From: a virus
Virus record (IMG/VR): IMGVR_UViG_3300042197_003465
Span: 1 to 27,592 of that record
DNA length: 27,592 nt
Direction: 5' to 3' (one strand)
Shown here: positions 1 to 7,464 of the stretch, one piece after another
Position numbering within the stretch: the stretch's first letter is position 1
How the letters are laid out: each line of letters starts with the position of its first letter
Notes under the pieces: model-generated
What the model was told of the DNA's origin: nothing
The model's database searches: none
The model's input: only the letters and a program-made list of their open reading frames with translations
Program-made: the position numbers and the translations under genes

Positions 1-63
1 TCTATGTGCCAAGTTCAAGACTCACCATTCTATGAGTCTAAATTTGTGATTGATGGATTGTAG
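1..63 (+). pseudogene. Remnant of an Rnl1-type RNA ligase N-terminus, entering from the left edge
   Basis: Frame 1 reads S-MCQVQDSPFYESK-FVIDGL and then stops at 61-63. This matches residues 19-38 of the intact RNA ligase that starts at 977 (EMCQKNDSPFYEAK-VIVDD): the pattern M-C-Q-x-x-D-S-P-F-Y-E-x-K-x-x-x-D is shared and the order is collinear. The two copies differ at many third positions and several residues, so this is not a fresh duplication. The stop follows directly, and a homing endonuclease gene lies between the two copies. The simplest reading is a ligase gene broken by endonuclease insertion, or a decayed paralogue. How much of it lies left of the window cannot be seen. Confidence 0.6.
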
Positions 64-81
64 CAAAATTAAATTGTGATT

Positions 82-942
82 TTATAAAAGTGATATGAGA
101 CCTTCGTAATCTTTGTCTATCAAATATAAAAAGTTATATCCAAGTGATAAACATTTTTCTTTTTTACATAAATTTTTATCTATATACTTTTCGTAGATAT
201 ATTTTGACTTTACTTCAAGTATAAAATTTTTATCACTCAAGTAAAAGTCACTAAAGTATGTTCTTTTTTTACCATCAAATTCGTATTTAATTGTTGGTCC
301 TCTGCTTATTAATATCTGTTTAGAAAAACAAAATTCTATAAAATCAAGTTCATAGGAACTTTCATAATAAAGTCCGCTAGGTTCATGTATTTTTCTTTTA
401 ATCTTGTTTATTTTCTTGTATATCTCTAGATTTTGTGCCGAATATTCACAACCATACCTTTCCAACATCGTTTTAGTTCTTTTATTATAGACATCAGTGT
501 TAGATAAAGGATACTCACAACCGAACTTTTCTAAATTCTTTTTTATTGATTTTTCTTTAACTTCTTCATTTTGTAGTGCTGATTTGAATCCATATTTAGA
601 TTTATTTGTCCTTTCTTGTACTATTTTAACAGATATAGATTGACTTGGTCTTTTAGTTCCATATTTTTCTAAACTTGTTTTTTCCAATTTGATATTTGAG
701 CATTTTTTACACCCATAATAACCACCTCTTGAAAAGTTAATATTATATTTAGAAAATGAAATTATATTTTTAGATTTACAGATATCGCAAATTGCTGTTA
801 TTTTTGTATTAGATTTCACAGGAAGATCAGAAATTTTGACCTCAACTATTTGACCTTGCTTGAAGTCAGTATATCCCTTATCTTTAAGTAAAGGTATGTT
901 TTTTCCAGAGTATATTACATTTACTTTTTCTTCTAAAATCAT
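82..942 (-). CDS. PD-(D/E)xK-type homing endonuclease with zinc ribbon and repeated YG motifs
   Basis: A 286-residue protein. An N-terminal Cys4 zinc ribbon is formed by C52-x2-C55 and C78-x2-C81. Four spaced repeats of about 30 residues follow (about 90-185), each with a K/R-Y/F-G-x-x-x-x-x-Q/S core, the DNA-reading repeats common in phage homing endonucleases. The C-terminal 90 residues look like a PD-(D/E)xK nuclease: D232 in SDFYL, then E243-V-K245, then a GYNFLYLIDKD strand-helix ending. It is inserted next to the RNA ligase gene, with ligase-like sequence on its other side (1-63). A TTATATATA box lies 5 bases before its start. The family assignment rests on motif pattern only; the cleavage site is probably in or near rnlA. 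Confidence 0.72.
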   Translation of the reverse strand: MILEEKVNVIYSGKNIPLLKDKGYTDFKQGQIVEVKISDLPVKSNTKITAICDICKSKNIISFSKYNINFSRGGYYGCKKCSNIKLEKTSLEKYGTKRPSQSISVKIVQERTNKSKYGFKSALQNEEVKEKSIKKNLEKFGCEYPLSNTDVYNKRTKTMLERYGCEYSAQNLEIYKKINKIKRKIHEPSGLYYESSYELDFIEFCFSKQILISRGPTIKYEFDGKKRTYFSDFYLSDKNFILEVKSKYIYEKYIDKNLCKKEKCLSLGYNFLYLIDKDYEGLISLL

Positions 943-947
943 TATAA

Positions 948-956
948 TATATATAA
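948..956 (-). promoter_or_regulatory. TTATATATA box just before the start of the 82-942 gene
   Basis: On the minus strand, TTATATATA is followed by five bases and then ATG. The same WWATATATA box with a 4-6 base gap precedes several other genes here (starts 11537, 13527, 14421, 16057, 17602, 26395). It may be a phage promoter -10 element or an A/T-rich translation-initiation signal. Confidence 0.35.
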
Positions 957-964
957 TAAATTCG

Positions 965-972
965 TATCTTTG
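965..972 (+). promoter_or_regulatory. TATCTTTG, Bacteroidetes-type -7 box before rnlA
   Basis: TATCTTTG fits the Bacteroidetes -7 consensus TAnnTTTG and lies four bases before the ligase ATG at 977. No matching TTTG (-33) is visible 19-21 bases upstream, so support is partial. If used, the transcript would be almost leaderless. Confidence 0.3.
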
Positions 973-976
973 TCAG

Positions 977-2182
977 ATGAAATACTTAAAGAGATATACT
1001 CTTTTTTTACCATCCTATAACGAATGTGTAGAAATGTGTCAAAAAAATGATAGTCCATTTTATGAGGCTAAAGTTATTGTTGATGATTACCCTATAAGTC
1101 TTTTCAATTACAGATTAGCATCTTCTTCTGATTTTAAAACTTACAAGTCAAGAGAGATGAGAGGAATATGTTTTGTATTCAATAAGGATGGTTCTCTGTT
1201 CGAAAGGTTTATTTTACTTGAAAAGTTCTTCAACTTGAATCAAGTTCCAGAGTCTATGTATTCAATTGTTAAGAATTATAAAATAAAAGCAATTTCAAAT
1301 AAAGAAGATGGTTCCATAGCATCATTTATCAAGCTACCAAGCGGTAAAATTTTTGGAAAATCCAAAATGGGATTTGATAATGAACAGGCTGATGGAATAA
1401 ATAGAATTTATAAAAACAGACAAGACGTAAAAGAATTTGTAGATTGGTGTATAAAAGAAGATATTGTACCAGTATTTGAGTATGTTTCTCCAGCTAATAG
1501 AATCGTTCTAAGATATTTAGAAGAAGATTTGATTTTATTGAGAATGCGAGATAATAAAACCGGAAAACATTTAGATATCAAAAATTATTTAGATAAAATT
1601 GGAACTATTAGAATAGCTCCGTTCGAAGATGATTATAAAGATTTGGATCAATTAATAGAAGTCATTGCTACACAAGTTGATAAAGAAGGAGTAATTGTCC
1701 AAGCTGAAGATGAATCTGGTAAAGATTTTTTCTTTAAACTAAAAACACCTTGGTATATTGAGAGACATGGATTGCTTACAAATGATCTTTACCGTGAACA
1801 TATAATTGTTGGTTATATTTTAGATGATAAAATTGATGATATACTTGGTCAAGTTCCTGAGGATGAAAAAGAAGCTCGTGAAAGAATAAATAAAATCATA
1901 AGAATAATAAAGTCTGAAACAGAAAACAAAAAAATAGAAATATTAAAGTCATATCAGAAATTCTTAGAATTAGATTCTAACCGTAAAGAATACGCTCTGA
2001 ATTTTAGACAAGATCCTAACTTCCATTGGGTCATGAAATTGGCAGGTGGCGCGGATCCTTATGATTTAGCTAAAGACTATATTAGAGAGAAAAATAATAG
2101 ATTATTAATATCAAGAGATTGGTTAAAATCTAAAGACCCTTCACTATTCTTTCAAGAACCTGATCCTGATAAACAAGATTGA
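977..2182 (+). CDS. rnlA: T4 Rnl1-type RNA ligase
   Basis: A 401-residue ATP-dependent RNA ligase that joins 5'-phosphate and 3'-hydroxyl RNA ends. In T4 the homologue repairs tRNA cut by the host anticodon nuclease. Nucleotidyltransferase motifs are in order: motif I K109-EDGS (adenylated lysine), the upstream LEKFFNLNQVP block typical of Rnl1, motif IIIa FEYVSPANRIV (E168), motif IV DKEGVIV (E237), motif V FKLK (K254, K256) followed by TPWY. A helical C-terminal domain follows; T4 Rnl1 has 374 residues, so this is full length. The reading frame is open back to 860, but ATG 977 is preferred: upstream residues are antisense to the endonuclease gene and lack homology, while MKYLKRYTLFLP joins smoothly to the conserved domain. 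A broken second copy lies at 1-63. Confidence 0.93.
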   Translation: MKYLKRYTLFLPSYNECVEMCQKNDSPFYEAKVIVDDYPISLFNYRLASSSDFKTYKSREMRGICFVFNKDGSLFERFILLEKFFNLNQVPESMYSIVKNYKIKAISNKEDGSIASFIKLPSGKIFGKSKMGFDNEQADGINRIYKNRQDVKEFVDWCIKEDIVPVFEYVSPANRIVLRYLEEDLILLRMRDNKTGKHLDIKNYLDKIGTIRIAPFEDDYKDLDQLIEVIATQVDKEGVIVQAEDESGKDFFFKLKTPWYIERHGLLTNDLYREHIIVGYILDDKIDDILGQVPEDEKEARERINKIIRIIKSETENKKIEILKSYQKFLELDSNRKEYALNFRQDPNFHWVMKLAGGADPYDLAKDYIREKNNRLLISRDWLKSKDPSLFFQEPDPDKQD

Positions 2183-2208
2183 TGACATATTGTCATAAAT
2201 TATTTTCT

Positions 2209-2235
2209 AATGCCAAGATTTTAAACTTTGGCATT
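2209..2235 (+). terminator. Possible weak terminator after rnlA
   Basis: AATGCCAA (2209-2216) pairs perfectly with TTGGCATT (2228-2235) around an 11-base loop. There is no clear T-run after it, so it may be a weak terminator or an RNA-stabilising hairpin. A small perfect repeat TGACA-TAT-TGTCA (2183-2195) lies just upstream. Confidence 0.4.
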
Positions 2236-2270
2236 ATTTATGATATAACCTCAATAAAAAAATTAAAAAT

Positions 2271-4154
2271 ATGAGCAAAAAAGAAGTAATTATCGGAATT
2301 GATCTTGGTACAACTAATTCGGCTGTATCTATTGTAGAAAATGGAGAGCCAGTAGTAATAACTAATTCAGAAGGAAAAAGAACTACACCTTCTGTTGTTG
2401 CATTCACAGACAAAGATCGTAAAATTGGAGATCCAGCAAAAAGACAAGCTGTGACTAACCCAAACAAAACAATTTATTCAATCAAACGATTTATTGGAAA
2501 AGATTTTTCAGTTTGTTCTGATGAAATTAAAAGAGTTCCATATAAAGTAGTTAATGGAACGAGTAATGTTCCATCGGTTGAAATTGATGATCGAAAATAT
2601 ACACCACAAGAAATCTCAGCTATGATTCTTCAAAAAATGAAAAAGACCGCTGAAGAATACTTAGGATATGATGTGAAAAAAGCAGTTATTACTGTACCTG
2701 CATATTTTGGAGATGCAGAAAGAACAGCAACTATTGAGGCTGGAAAAATTGCAGGATTGGAAGTAGAAAGGATTATTAATGAACCAACTGCTGCAGCACT
2801 TGCTTATGGTCTTGATAAAAAAGGAAAAGATCAAAAAATCTTAGTATTTGACTGTGGCGGAGGAACGCATGACGTATCAGTTTTAGAAATTGGTGACGGT
2901 GTATTTGAAGTAAAATCCACTGATGGTGATGTTCATTTAGGCGGTGATGATTTTGATAACGCTATAATTAACTGGATGGTTCAAGAATTCAAATCAGAAA
3001 ATTCTATGGATTTATCAAAAGACCCTATGTCACTTCAAAGATTGAAAGAAGCTGCTGAAAAGGCTAAAATTGAATTAAGTTCTACAACAGAATCTGAAAT
3101 TAATCTTCCTTATATCACAGCTAAAGATGGTATTCCACTTCACTTTGTAAAAAAATTAACAAGAGCGAAATTTGACCAATTAACCTCAGAATTAGTTGAT
3201 AGAGCAATCAAATGTGCTAAGACTGCACTTAAAAATGCAAAAATAAAAGCATCTGATATAGACGAAATTATCTTAGTAGGTGGTTCAACTCGTATTCCAA
3301 GTATTCAAGAAGCGATTGAAAAGGAATTCAATAAAAAACCAAACAAATCGGTAAATCCTGATGAAGTTGTGGCCATTGGTGCAGCAATTCAAGGAGCAGT
3401 GTTATCAGGTACAATAACAGACGTTCTATTATTGGATGTGACTCCTTTATCCTTAGGCATTGAAACTATGGGTGGTGTATTCACTAAATTAATTGAGGCA
3501 AACACTACAATACCTACAAGAAAATCAGAACAGTTCTCAACTGCTGCAGATAATCAATCTTCTGTTGAAATTCATGTTTTACAGGGTGAAAGACCTATGG
3601 CTAAGGACAATCGTTCACTTGGTAGATTTCATTTAGATGGAATTATGTCAGCTCCTCGTGGCGTTCCAAAAATTGAATGTACGATTGATATTGATGCTAA
3701 TGGCGTACTTTCTGTAAGTGCAAAAGATCAAGCTACTGGTAAGGAAAACAAGATTCGTATTGAAGGTGGATCTCAACTTTCTAAAGAAGAAATTGAAAGA
3801 ATGAAAATGGAAGCTGAGGCTAATGCTGAATCAGATCGTCTTCAAAAAGAAAAAGTTGATAAACTTAATATGGCAGATAACATGATTTTTCAAACTGAAA
3901 AACAAATCAAAGAGTTTGATGAAAAATTGACTGATGAAAATAAATCAGAATTAAAAGAAGTTTTAGAAAATCTTAAACAAGCTCACAAAGATCAAAATAT
4001 AGAACAAATTGATGAAGTGATACTTAAGTTAAATGAATCATGGTCTAAAATTTCAACTAACCTTTATCAAGACGCTCAAAATACGACTCAAGAAACACAA
4101 ACTGGACAGGACTCTCAAGAACCTGTAGATGTTAGTTTTGAAGAAGTGAAGTAA
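2271..4154 (+). CDS. dnaK: Hsp70 chaperone DnaK (phage-encoded)
   Basis: A full-length 627-residue DnaK. ATPase domain: phosphate 1 loop GIDLGTTNS (9-17), K72 in IKRFIG (catalytic lysine), [13 protein letters not shown] (142-154), [11 protein letters not shown] (170-180), phosphate 2 motif D194-CGGGT199-HD201, HLGGDDFDN (222-230), adenosine motif LVGGSTRIP. The interdomain linker [17 protein letters not shown] and the substrate-binding beta domain follow, then a helical lid and the conserved EEVK C-terminus. The catalytic K, T and D are present. Unusual residues are C195 and H200, where most DnaKs have FDLGGGTFD, and GDAERTAT in place of NDSQRQAT. Overall wording resembles Bacteroidetes DnaK, suggesting capture from the host phylum (inference). 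GrpE and DnaJ are encoded 2.3-5 kb downstream. The gene ends in a strong terminator. Confidence 0.97.
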   Translation: MSKKEVIIGIDLGTTNSAVSIVENGEPVVITNSEGKRTTPSVVAFTDKDRKIGDPAKRQAVTNPNKTIYSIKRFIGKDFSVCSDEIKRVPYKVVNGTSNVPSVEIDDRKYTPQEISAMILQKMKKTAEEYLGYDVKKAVITVPAYFGDAERTATIEAGKIAGLEVERIINEPTAAALAYGLDKKGKDQKILVFDCGGGTHDVSVLEIGDGVFEVKSTDGDVHLGGDDFDNAIINWMVQEFKSENSMDLSKDPMSLQRLKEAAEKAKIELSSTTESEINLPYITAKDGIPLHFVKKLTRAKFDQLTSELVDRAIKCAKTALKNAKIKASDIDEIILVGGSTRIPSIQEAIEKEFNKKPNKSVNPDEVVAIGAAIQGAVLSGTITDVLLLDVTPLSLGIETMGGVFTKLIEANTTIPTRKSEQFSTAADNQSSVEIHVLQGERPMAKDNRSLGRFHLDGIMSAPRGVPKIECTIDIDANGVLSVSAKDQATGKENKIRIEGGSQLSKEEIERMKMEAEANAESDRLQKEKVDKLNMADNMIFQTEKQIKEFDEKLTDENKSELKEVLENLKQAHKDQNIEQIDEVILKLNESWSKISTNLYQDAQNTTQETQTGQDSQEPVDVSFEEVK

Positions 4155-4171
4155 GTAAAGTAATATAACTA

Positions 4172-4200
4172 AAAACCCACTCTAATTGAGTGGGTTTTTT
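4172..4200. terminator. Bidirectional intrinsic terminator between dnaK and the 4199-5449 gene
   Basis: AAAAACCCACTC (4172-4183) pairs with GAGTGGGTTTTT (4189-4200) around a five-base loop, giving a 12-bp stem flanked by A and T runs. It serves dnaK on the plus strand and the convergent minus-strand gene, whose stop codon (4199-4201) overlaps its edge. Confidence 0.9.
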
Positions 4201-5449
4201 ACCATGTTTCATCATCTTCTGGTTCAATTTCATTATAAGTGCCATTAGTATTCTGAAGATATTTATTGGCTTCTATATCTGGAATCCTATTTGATAGCTC
4301 TCCGGTGTATGAGTTCAAATACATCAAAGAATCTAAATAAGGATATTTTTCTAAATTCCAATGTTGTAAATCAACTATCAATATAGGATTACGTTCTAAT
4401 TCTGTGGCCTTAACAATTGTAAAACTATCACCGGAATTTTGATTTAACTTGAACCACCAACCATTTTTCTCAGCAAACTTTTTGAACAAATCTACATCAG
4501 AGTCAAGTGTTGTATAAATTCTATCCATGAATTTACGACCATCTCTACAAGTCCAGAGTAATGCTCTTCCTGTAATTGTGTCTGAAATTAATTTTCCATT
4601 TTGAACTTTACCTTTTTCAGAATATAAAATTACTAGCTGACAAACATCAGTGTTCTTACTGTATAAATTCAAATATTCATTAGGTACTTCTGACATACAA
4701 GAATTAGCTAAAGTTCCTTTATTTCTTACTTCATAATTTTCTTTACTATACCAATGAAGAATATCAGTGTCTTTTACGATGTCAAATCTTGAAAAGGCAT
4801 CTTTTAAAACATTTACCGTAGATTTGTATTGATTTACAAATTTCTCTATTTCAGCATCTGATGATTGAATTTTTGAAGCATTTAAAATTGCTTTTATTAC
4901 TCTACCTATTTTTATTTTATTCCTGTGTGATGTCCAAATTCTATCAAAAGTATCATCAGTGGATTCCAGAGCGTCAATATTTAGAATTGTCCTTCTTCCA
5001 ATTTCACCTTCTTTAGTGCATTCAAATAATACATATGTTCTTCCATTGGTGCCAATTGTTTTTCCTAAAATTTTACCAATAACTCCTGTTTCTGGTTGAT
5101 ACACAGTATCAGTTCTTTCATGATTAAGTCTATCATAGATATGTTGGTTAGATTTTGATCCGGTAAGATATTTACCAGAATTAACAACTTTATATAACTC
5201 TTCTTTATTTGCAATTACTTCTTGAACTTTTCTTTCTGGTGTAAATGATACTGTATCATTTTCTTCGGTTGAATCTATGTAATTATATTGAACATCAACT
5301 TCGTTTCCCTGAAGATCCAAAATTTTTTTTGATAAAGGTGAGTTAATATTCATTAATAAATTAGAAAAACTCTTTGATAAACTTATTTTCGCTTCAAAGA
5401 GTTTTTCTAATTTTTTTTCTAAAATATATTCAGAATAATTTATCATCAT
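4199..5449 (-). CDS. Conserved phage-type protein of unknown function
   Basis: A 416-residue protein with no family I can name firmly. It has a compact, conserved-looking core: GTLANSCM (245-252), VCQLVILYSEKGK (269-281), GRALLWTCRDGRKFMDRIYT (294-313), a D-x-D pair, and GWWFK (330-334). This arrangement recalls uncharacterised proteins of large T4-like phages (memory of the pattern, not a search). No signal peptide or membrane segment is present. The tail is acidic (EPEDDETW). The N-terminus MMINYSEYILEKK resembles the MK-x-F-x-x-F-x-E leader seen on the cassette at 14421-21218, with I-L-E where T4 prohead protease would cut. A TTAATATATA stretch lies upstream. It is convergent with dnaK. 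Confidence 0.8.
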   Translation of the reverse strand: MMINYSEYILEKKLEKLFEAKISLSKSFSNLLMNINSPLSKKILDLQGNEVDVQYNYIDSTEENDTVSFTPERKVQEVIANKEELYKVVNSGKYLTGSKSNQHIYDRLNHERTDTVYQPETGVIGKILGKTIGTNGRTYVLFECTKEGEIGRRTILNIDALESTDDTFDRIWTSHRNKIKIGRVIKAILNASKIQSSDAEIEKFVNQYKSTVNVLKDAFSRFDIVKDTDILHWYSKENYEVRNKGTLANSCMSEVPNEYLNLYSKNTDVCQLVILYSEKGKVQNGKLISDTITGRALLWTCRDGRKFMDRIYTTLDSDVDLFKKFAEKNGWWFKLNQNSGDSFTIVKATELERNPILIVDLQHWNLEKYPYLDSLMYLNSYTGELSNRIPDIEANKYLQNTNGTYNEIEPEDDETW

Positions 5450-5496
5450 GTTTTAACATTTTATGTATATATTAATTCTTGAATTTGATTTGTCAG

Positions 5497-5733
5497 TCAG
5501 CCATAATTACCTTTGGTTTTTGTTTTAGTTTTTTTAGACCTAAAGTTGCCTCTGCTTTTGATTCCTGTATTTTCTAACAAGTTATCTAAAGAAGATATTT
5601 TTTTGTTTATCCAAATTCCTTTTTTTGAATAAAAAATTCTTGCCATAACATAACCTAATTCAGTTATGTAAATTTGCTCTAAGAGGCCTACACCATCAGG
5701 TGTATCAACCTCAGTCTCAATAAGGTTTTTCAA
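5497..5733 (-). CDS. Small basic protein, TTG start
   Basis: A 78-residue ORF. The first half, ETEVDTPDGVGLLEQIYITELGYVMARIFYS, looks like a small SH3-like beta barrel (V-x-T-P-D-G-x-G common in small phage proteins). The second half is lysine-rich and ends KKTKTKTKGNYG. The only start giving the whole ORF is TTG at 5731-5733, because an in-frame TGA lies just upstream; the ATG at 5736-5738 is in another frame and soon stops. A TTG start is unusual here. The first internal ATG would remove the conserved-looking N-terminus. A repeated promoter-like element (5757-5784) lies 24 bases upstream, which supports expression. Function unknown. Confidence 0.6.
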   Translation of the reverse strand: MKNLIETEVDTPDGVGLLEQIYITELGYVMARIFYSKKGIWINKKISSLDNLLENTGIKSRGNFRSKKTKTKTKGNYG

Positions 5734-5756
5734 TTCTCATAATAGTTGTTTTTTTC

Positions 5757-5784
5757 GTTATTTTTAATAATAGTTTATATATAC
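5757..5784 (-). promoter_or_regulatory. Repeated promoter-like element, copy 1
   Basis: On the minus strand this reads ATATAAACTATT followed by ATTAAAAATAAC. Almost the same 24-25 bases occur at 18494-18518 (minus) and a close variant at 22296-22318 (plus), each upstream of a gene. Conservation across unrelated intergenic regions points to a phage promoter or operator. Confidence 0.5.
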
Positions 5785-5868
5785 TAAATTTCAATCAAAA
5801 ATGTCATTTTTATAAAAAAAATATTAATTTTTTTTATAAATTTTTAAAGATTATTTCAAGATGATTAT

Positions 5869-5883
5869 GTATATAAACTTATG
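5869..5883 (+). promoter_or_regulatory. GTATATAAACTTATG, possible rightward promoter box
   Basis: It shares TATATAAACT with the element at 5757-5784 on the other strand and lies about 40 bases before the 5921 gene that begins the grpE-dnaJ run. Together the two would make 5734-5920 a divergent promoter region. The match is short in very AT-rich DNA. Confidence 0.25.
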
Positions 5884-5920
5884 TCAGTTTTTTTGTTATA
5901 AAAAATAAAAATATTTTTAT

Positions 5921-6406
5921 ATGCAAATAAAAGTTTTTCCTACGGATCTCGTAGTTAGATGCTTGTGGGACCACTATGTTTATTATATACTTGGAACAGA
6001 AAAAGAAGCCGAAGAGATACTCAAACAAAATAAAGAATTTGAAATCTCAGAAAGAGACGCACTTGTTATTGGTCTTTTAAAAACAATTGAAACTGAAAAT
6101 TTAGTTCATAAATTTAATACTTATCTTGTGGATTTTCTAGCTAACAAATCCATTAATAATAATTCACAAGTTATGATTAGAAAAAAATCTTTGGAAATAT
6201 TTGTTGAGAAATTTTTAGATAAGTTTCCAGATTATTGGGTACCAAATACCGTGTATAAAAAATCATTATCAGAACTTGTTGATTATATCGAAGATTTTAA
6301 AAATAAAATAGAAAAACTAGAAATTACAAAAATTTCAGACCAATTCGGAACTTACGAGTTCTTAGTTTCAAACAATGTAAAAAAATTATTATCATTCACT
6401 TATTAA
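5921..6406 (+). CDS. Unknown protein at the head of the grpE-dnaJ gene run
   Basis: A 161-residue, mostly helical soluble protein that I do not recognise. It has no signal peptide, membrane segment or cysteine cluster. Charged helical stretches such as EKEAEEILKQNKEFEISERDALV (about 28-50) and a lysine/glutamate-rich segment near 120-145 dominate. It ends one base before the grpE ATG, and the following gene and dnaJ continue with gaps of 2 and 17 bases, so the four genes are very likely one transcript. Linkage to the chaperones suggests a role in the same process, but nothing in the sequence defines it. The leader before it is extremely A/T-rich. Confidence 0.75.
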   Translation: MQIKVFPTDLVVRCLWDHYVYYILGTEKEAEEILKQNKEFEISERDALVIGLLKTIETENLVHKFNTYLVDFLANKSINNNSQVMIRKKSLEIFVEKFLDKFPDYWVPNTVYKKSLSELVDYIEDFKNKIEKLEITKISDQFGTYEFLVSNNVKKLLSFTY

Positions 6407-6407
6407 T

Positions 6408-6899
6408 ATGAAAAAAACAAAAAAACAGGTTACTTTAGAACATCAAGAAAATTCTAATCAAAATGTAGAAACTTTAGTACAAGAAAAATCCGAAGAAGTC
6501 ATTTTATCAGAGCAACTTCAAGAATCAAAAGATAAGTATCTACGATTATATGCTGAATTTGAAAATTATAAAAGAAGAGTTCAAAAAGAAAAAGAAGATT
6601 TGATTTTGAATACAAAAACTTCTATGTTGAATTCCATTCTAGATCTTGATAATGACTTATACATTGCAAAAAAATCAATCGGTGATTCTGAGGGATTAAC
6701 AATAATTTTGAGTAAAGTTCATAATTTTTTGAAGTCTAAAGGAATTGATGAAATACAAACACTGACATATGATGAAGACTTGCACGAAGTGATTTCAGTT
6801 TTAGAAACAGGTGAGACTAAAATTATAGACGTAGTTTCAAAAGGATACTCCATAAACGGAAAACCTTTTAGATTTCCAAAAATTGTTTTATCAAAATAA
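6408..6899 (+). CDS. grpE: GrpE nucleotide-exchange factor
   Basis: A 163-residue GrpE, the dimeric factor that releases ADP from DnaK. A charged, disordered N-terminus (1-35) leads into the long paired helix KDKYLRLYAEFENYKRRVQKE (41-61), which carries the family hallmark AEFENYKRR. A region with LDLDNDL (78-84) follows, then the beta-wing domain with the hallmark H-E-V (126-128), in place of the usual HEA, and GYSINGKPFRFPKIVLSK (146-163). The length is slightly below most bacterial GrpE proteins. It is next to a gene of unknown function on each side and shares the run with dnaJ. Together with dnaK at 2271 it completes a phage Hsp70 system. Confidence 0.92.
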   Translation: MKKTKKQVTLEHQENSNQNVETLVQEKSEEVILSEQLQESKDKYLRLYAEFENYKRRVQKEKEDLILNTKTSMLNSILDLDNDLYIAKKSIGDSEGLTIILSKVHNFLKSKGIDEIQTLTYDEDLHEVISVLETGETKIIDVVSKGYSINGKPFRFPKIVLSK

Positions 6900-6901
6900 T
6901 T

Positions 6902-7447
6902 ATGGAAATAACTTCACTAAAACAACTTGATCATGAACCTACTTATTTCAGCATTTGCAAAGGATTAAAAGATTCCAAAGATATTGAAAAATTGACTTTA
7001 TTGTTTAAGGAAGTTACCACAAAATATTATTATTTTTTTGAATATCCAGAATTTATTGAAAAAAAATATCCAAGTGAAGATAAACCGGAAGGATATAATG
7101 TACTTCAATATATTTTACCAACAATCAGAAGTGTCTATATTAAATTTTTCATAGACACGCCTACACTTTTCAAGTTTAATATACCAGGAAATCATTCACA
7201 ATATCGTCTGGAACTTTTTCAATTACAGTTTAATCTTCTTGAATTTGTTGAGGTATTATCAAAAAAGTATATTCAAAATCACAAAAAATTGAATGATTTT
7301 GAAAACATTGATCAAGATAGTGAAATATTAAGACTAATAGTGGACAATTATGTTTCTCAAAAAGTGCAATTTGTTTTATCAGTTCCTTATAACGATCTAC
7401 AATCTGAGATACGTGATTCAATTATAAATAAACAATTAGAAATCTAA
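6902..7447 (+). CDS. Unknown protein between grpE and dnaJ
   Basis: A 181-residue protein, acidic and aromatic-rich, that I do not recognise. It has clusters such as TTKYYYFFEYPEF (39-51) and a hydrophobic helix around LELFQLQFNLLEFVEVLSKKY (about 103-123), too polar overall to be a clear membrane span. No catalytic motif is seen. It begins two bases after the grpE stop and ends 17 bases before dnaJ, so it is co-transcribed with the chaperone genes. It could be a substrate adaptor or simply a passenger in the operon; the sequence does not decide. Confidence 0.75.
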   Translation: MEITSLKQLDHEPTYFSICKGLKDSKDIEKLTLLFKEVTTKYYYFFEYPEFIEKKYPSEDKPEGYNVLQYILPTIRSVYIKFFIDTPTLFKFNIPGNHSQYRLELFQLQFNLLEFVEVLSKKYIQNHKKLNDFENIDQDSEILRLIVDNYVSQKVQFVLSVPYNDLQSEIRDSIINKQLEI

Positions 7448-7464
7448 ATTATAAAATAAACACT

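Noticed and set aside
860-976. N-terminal extension of the RNA ligase frame to 860
   Set aside because: The 39 extra residues lie antisense to the endonuclease gene and across its promoter; ATG 977 gives the family N-terminus.
2183-2195. TGACA-TAT-TGTCA repeat after rnlA as an operator
   Set aside because: Five-base arms only, with no second copy seen near other genes.
7427-7434. TATAAATA (T4 late-type box) before dnaJ
   Set aside because: It lies inside the preceding coding sequence, 30 bases from the dnaJ start, and such octamers are expected by chance in DNA this AT-rich.
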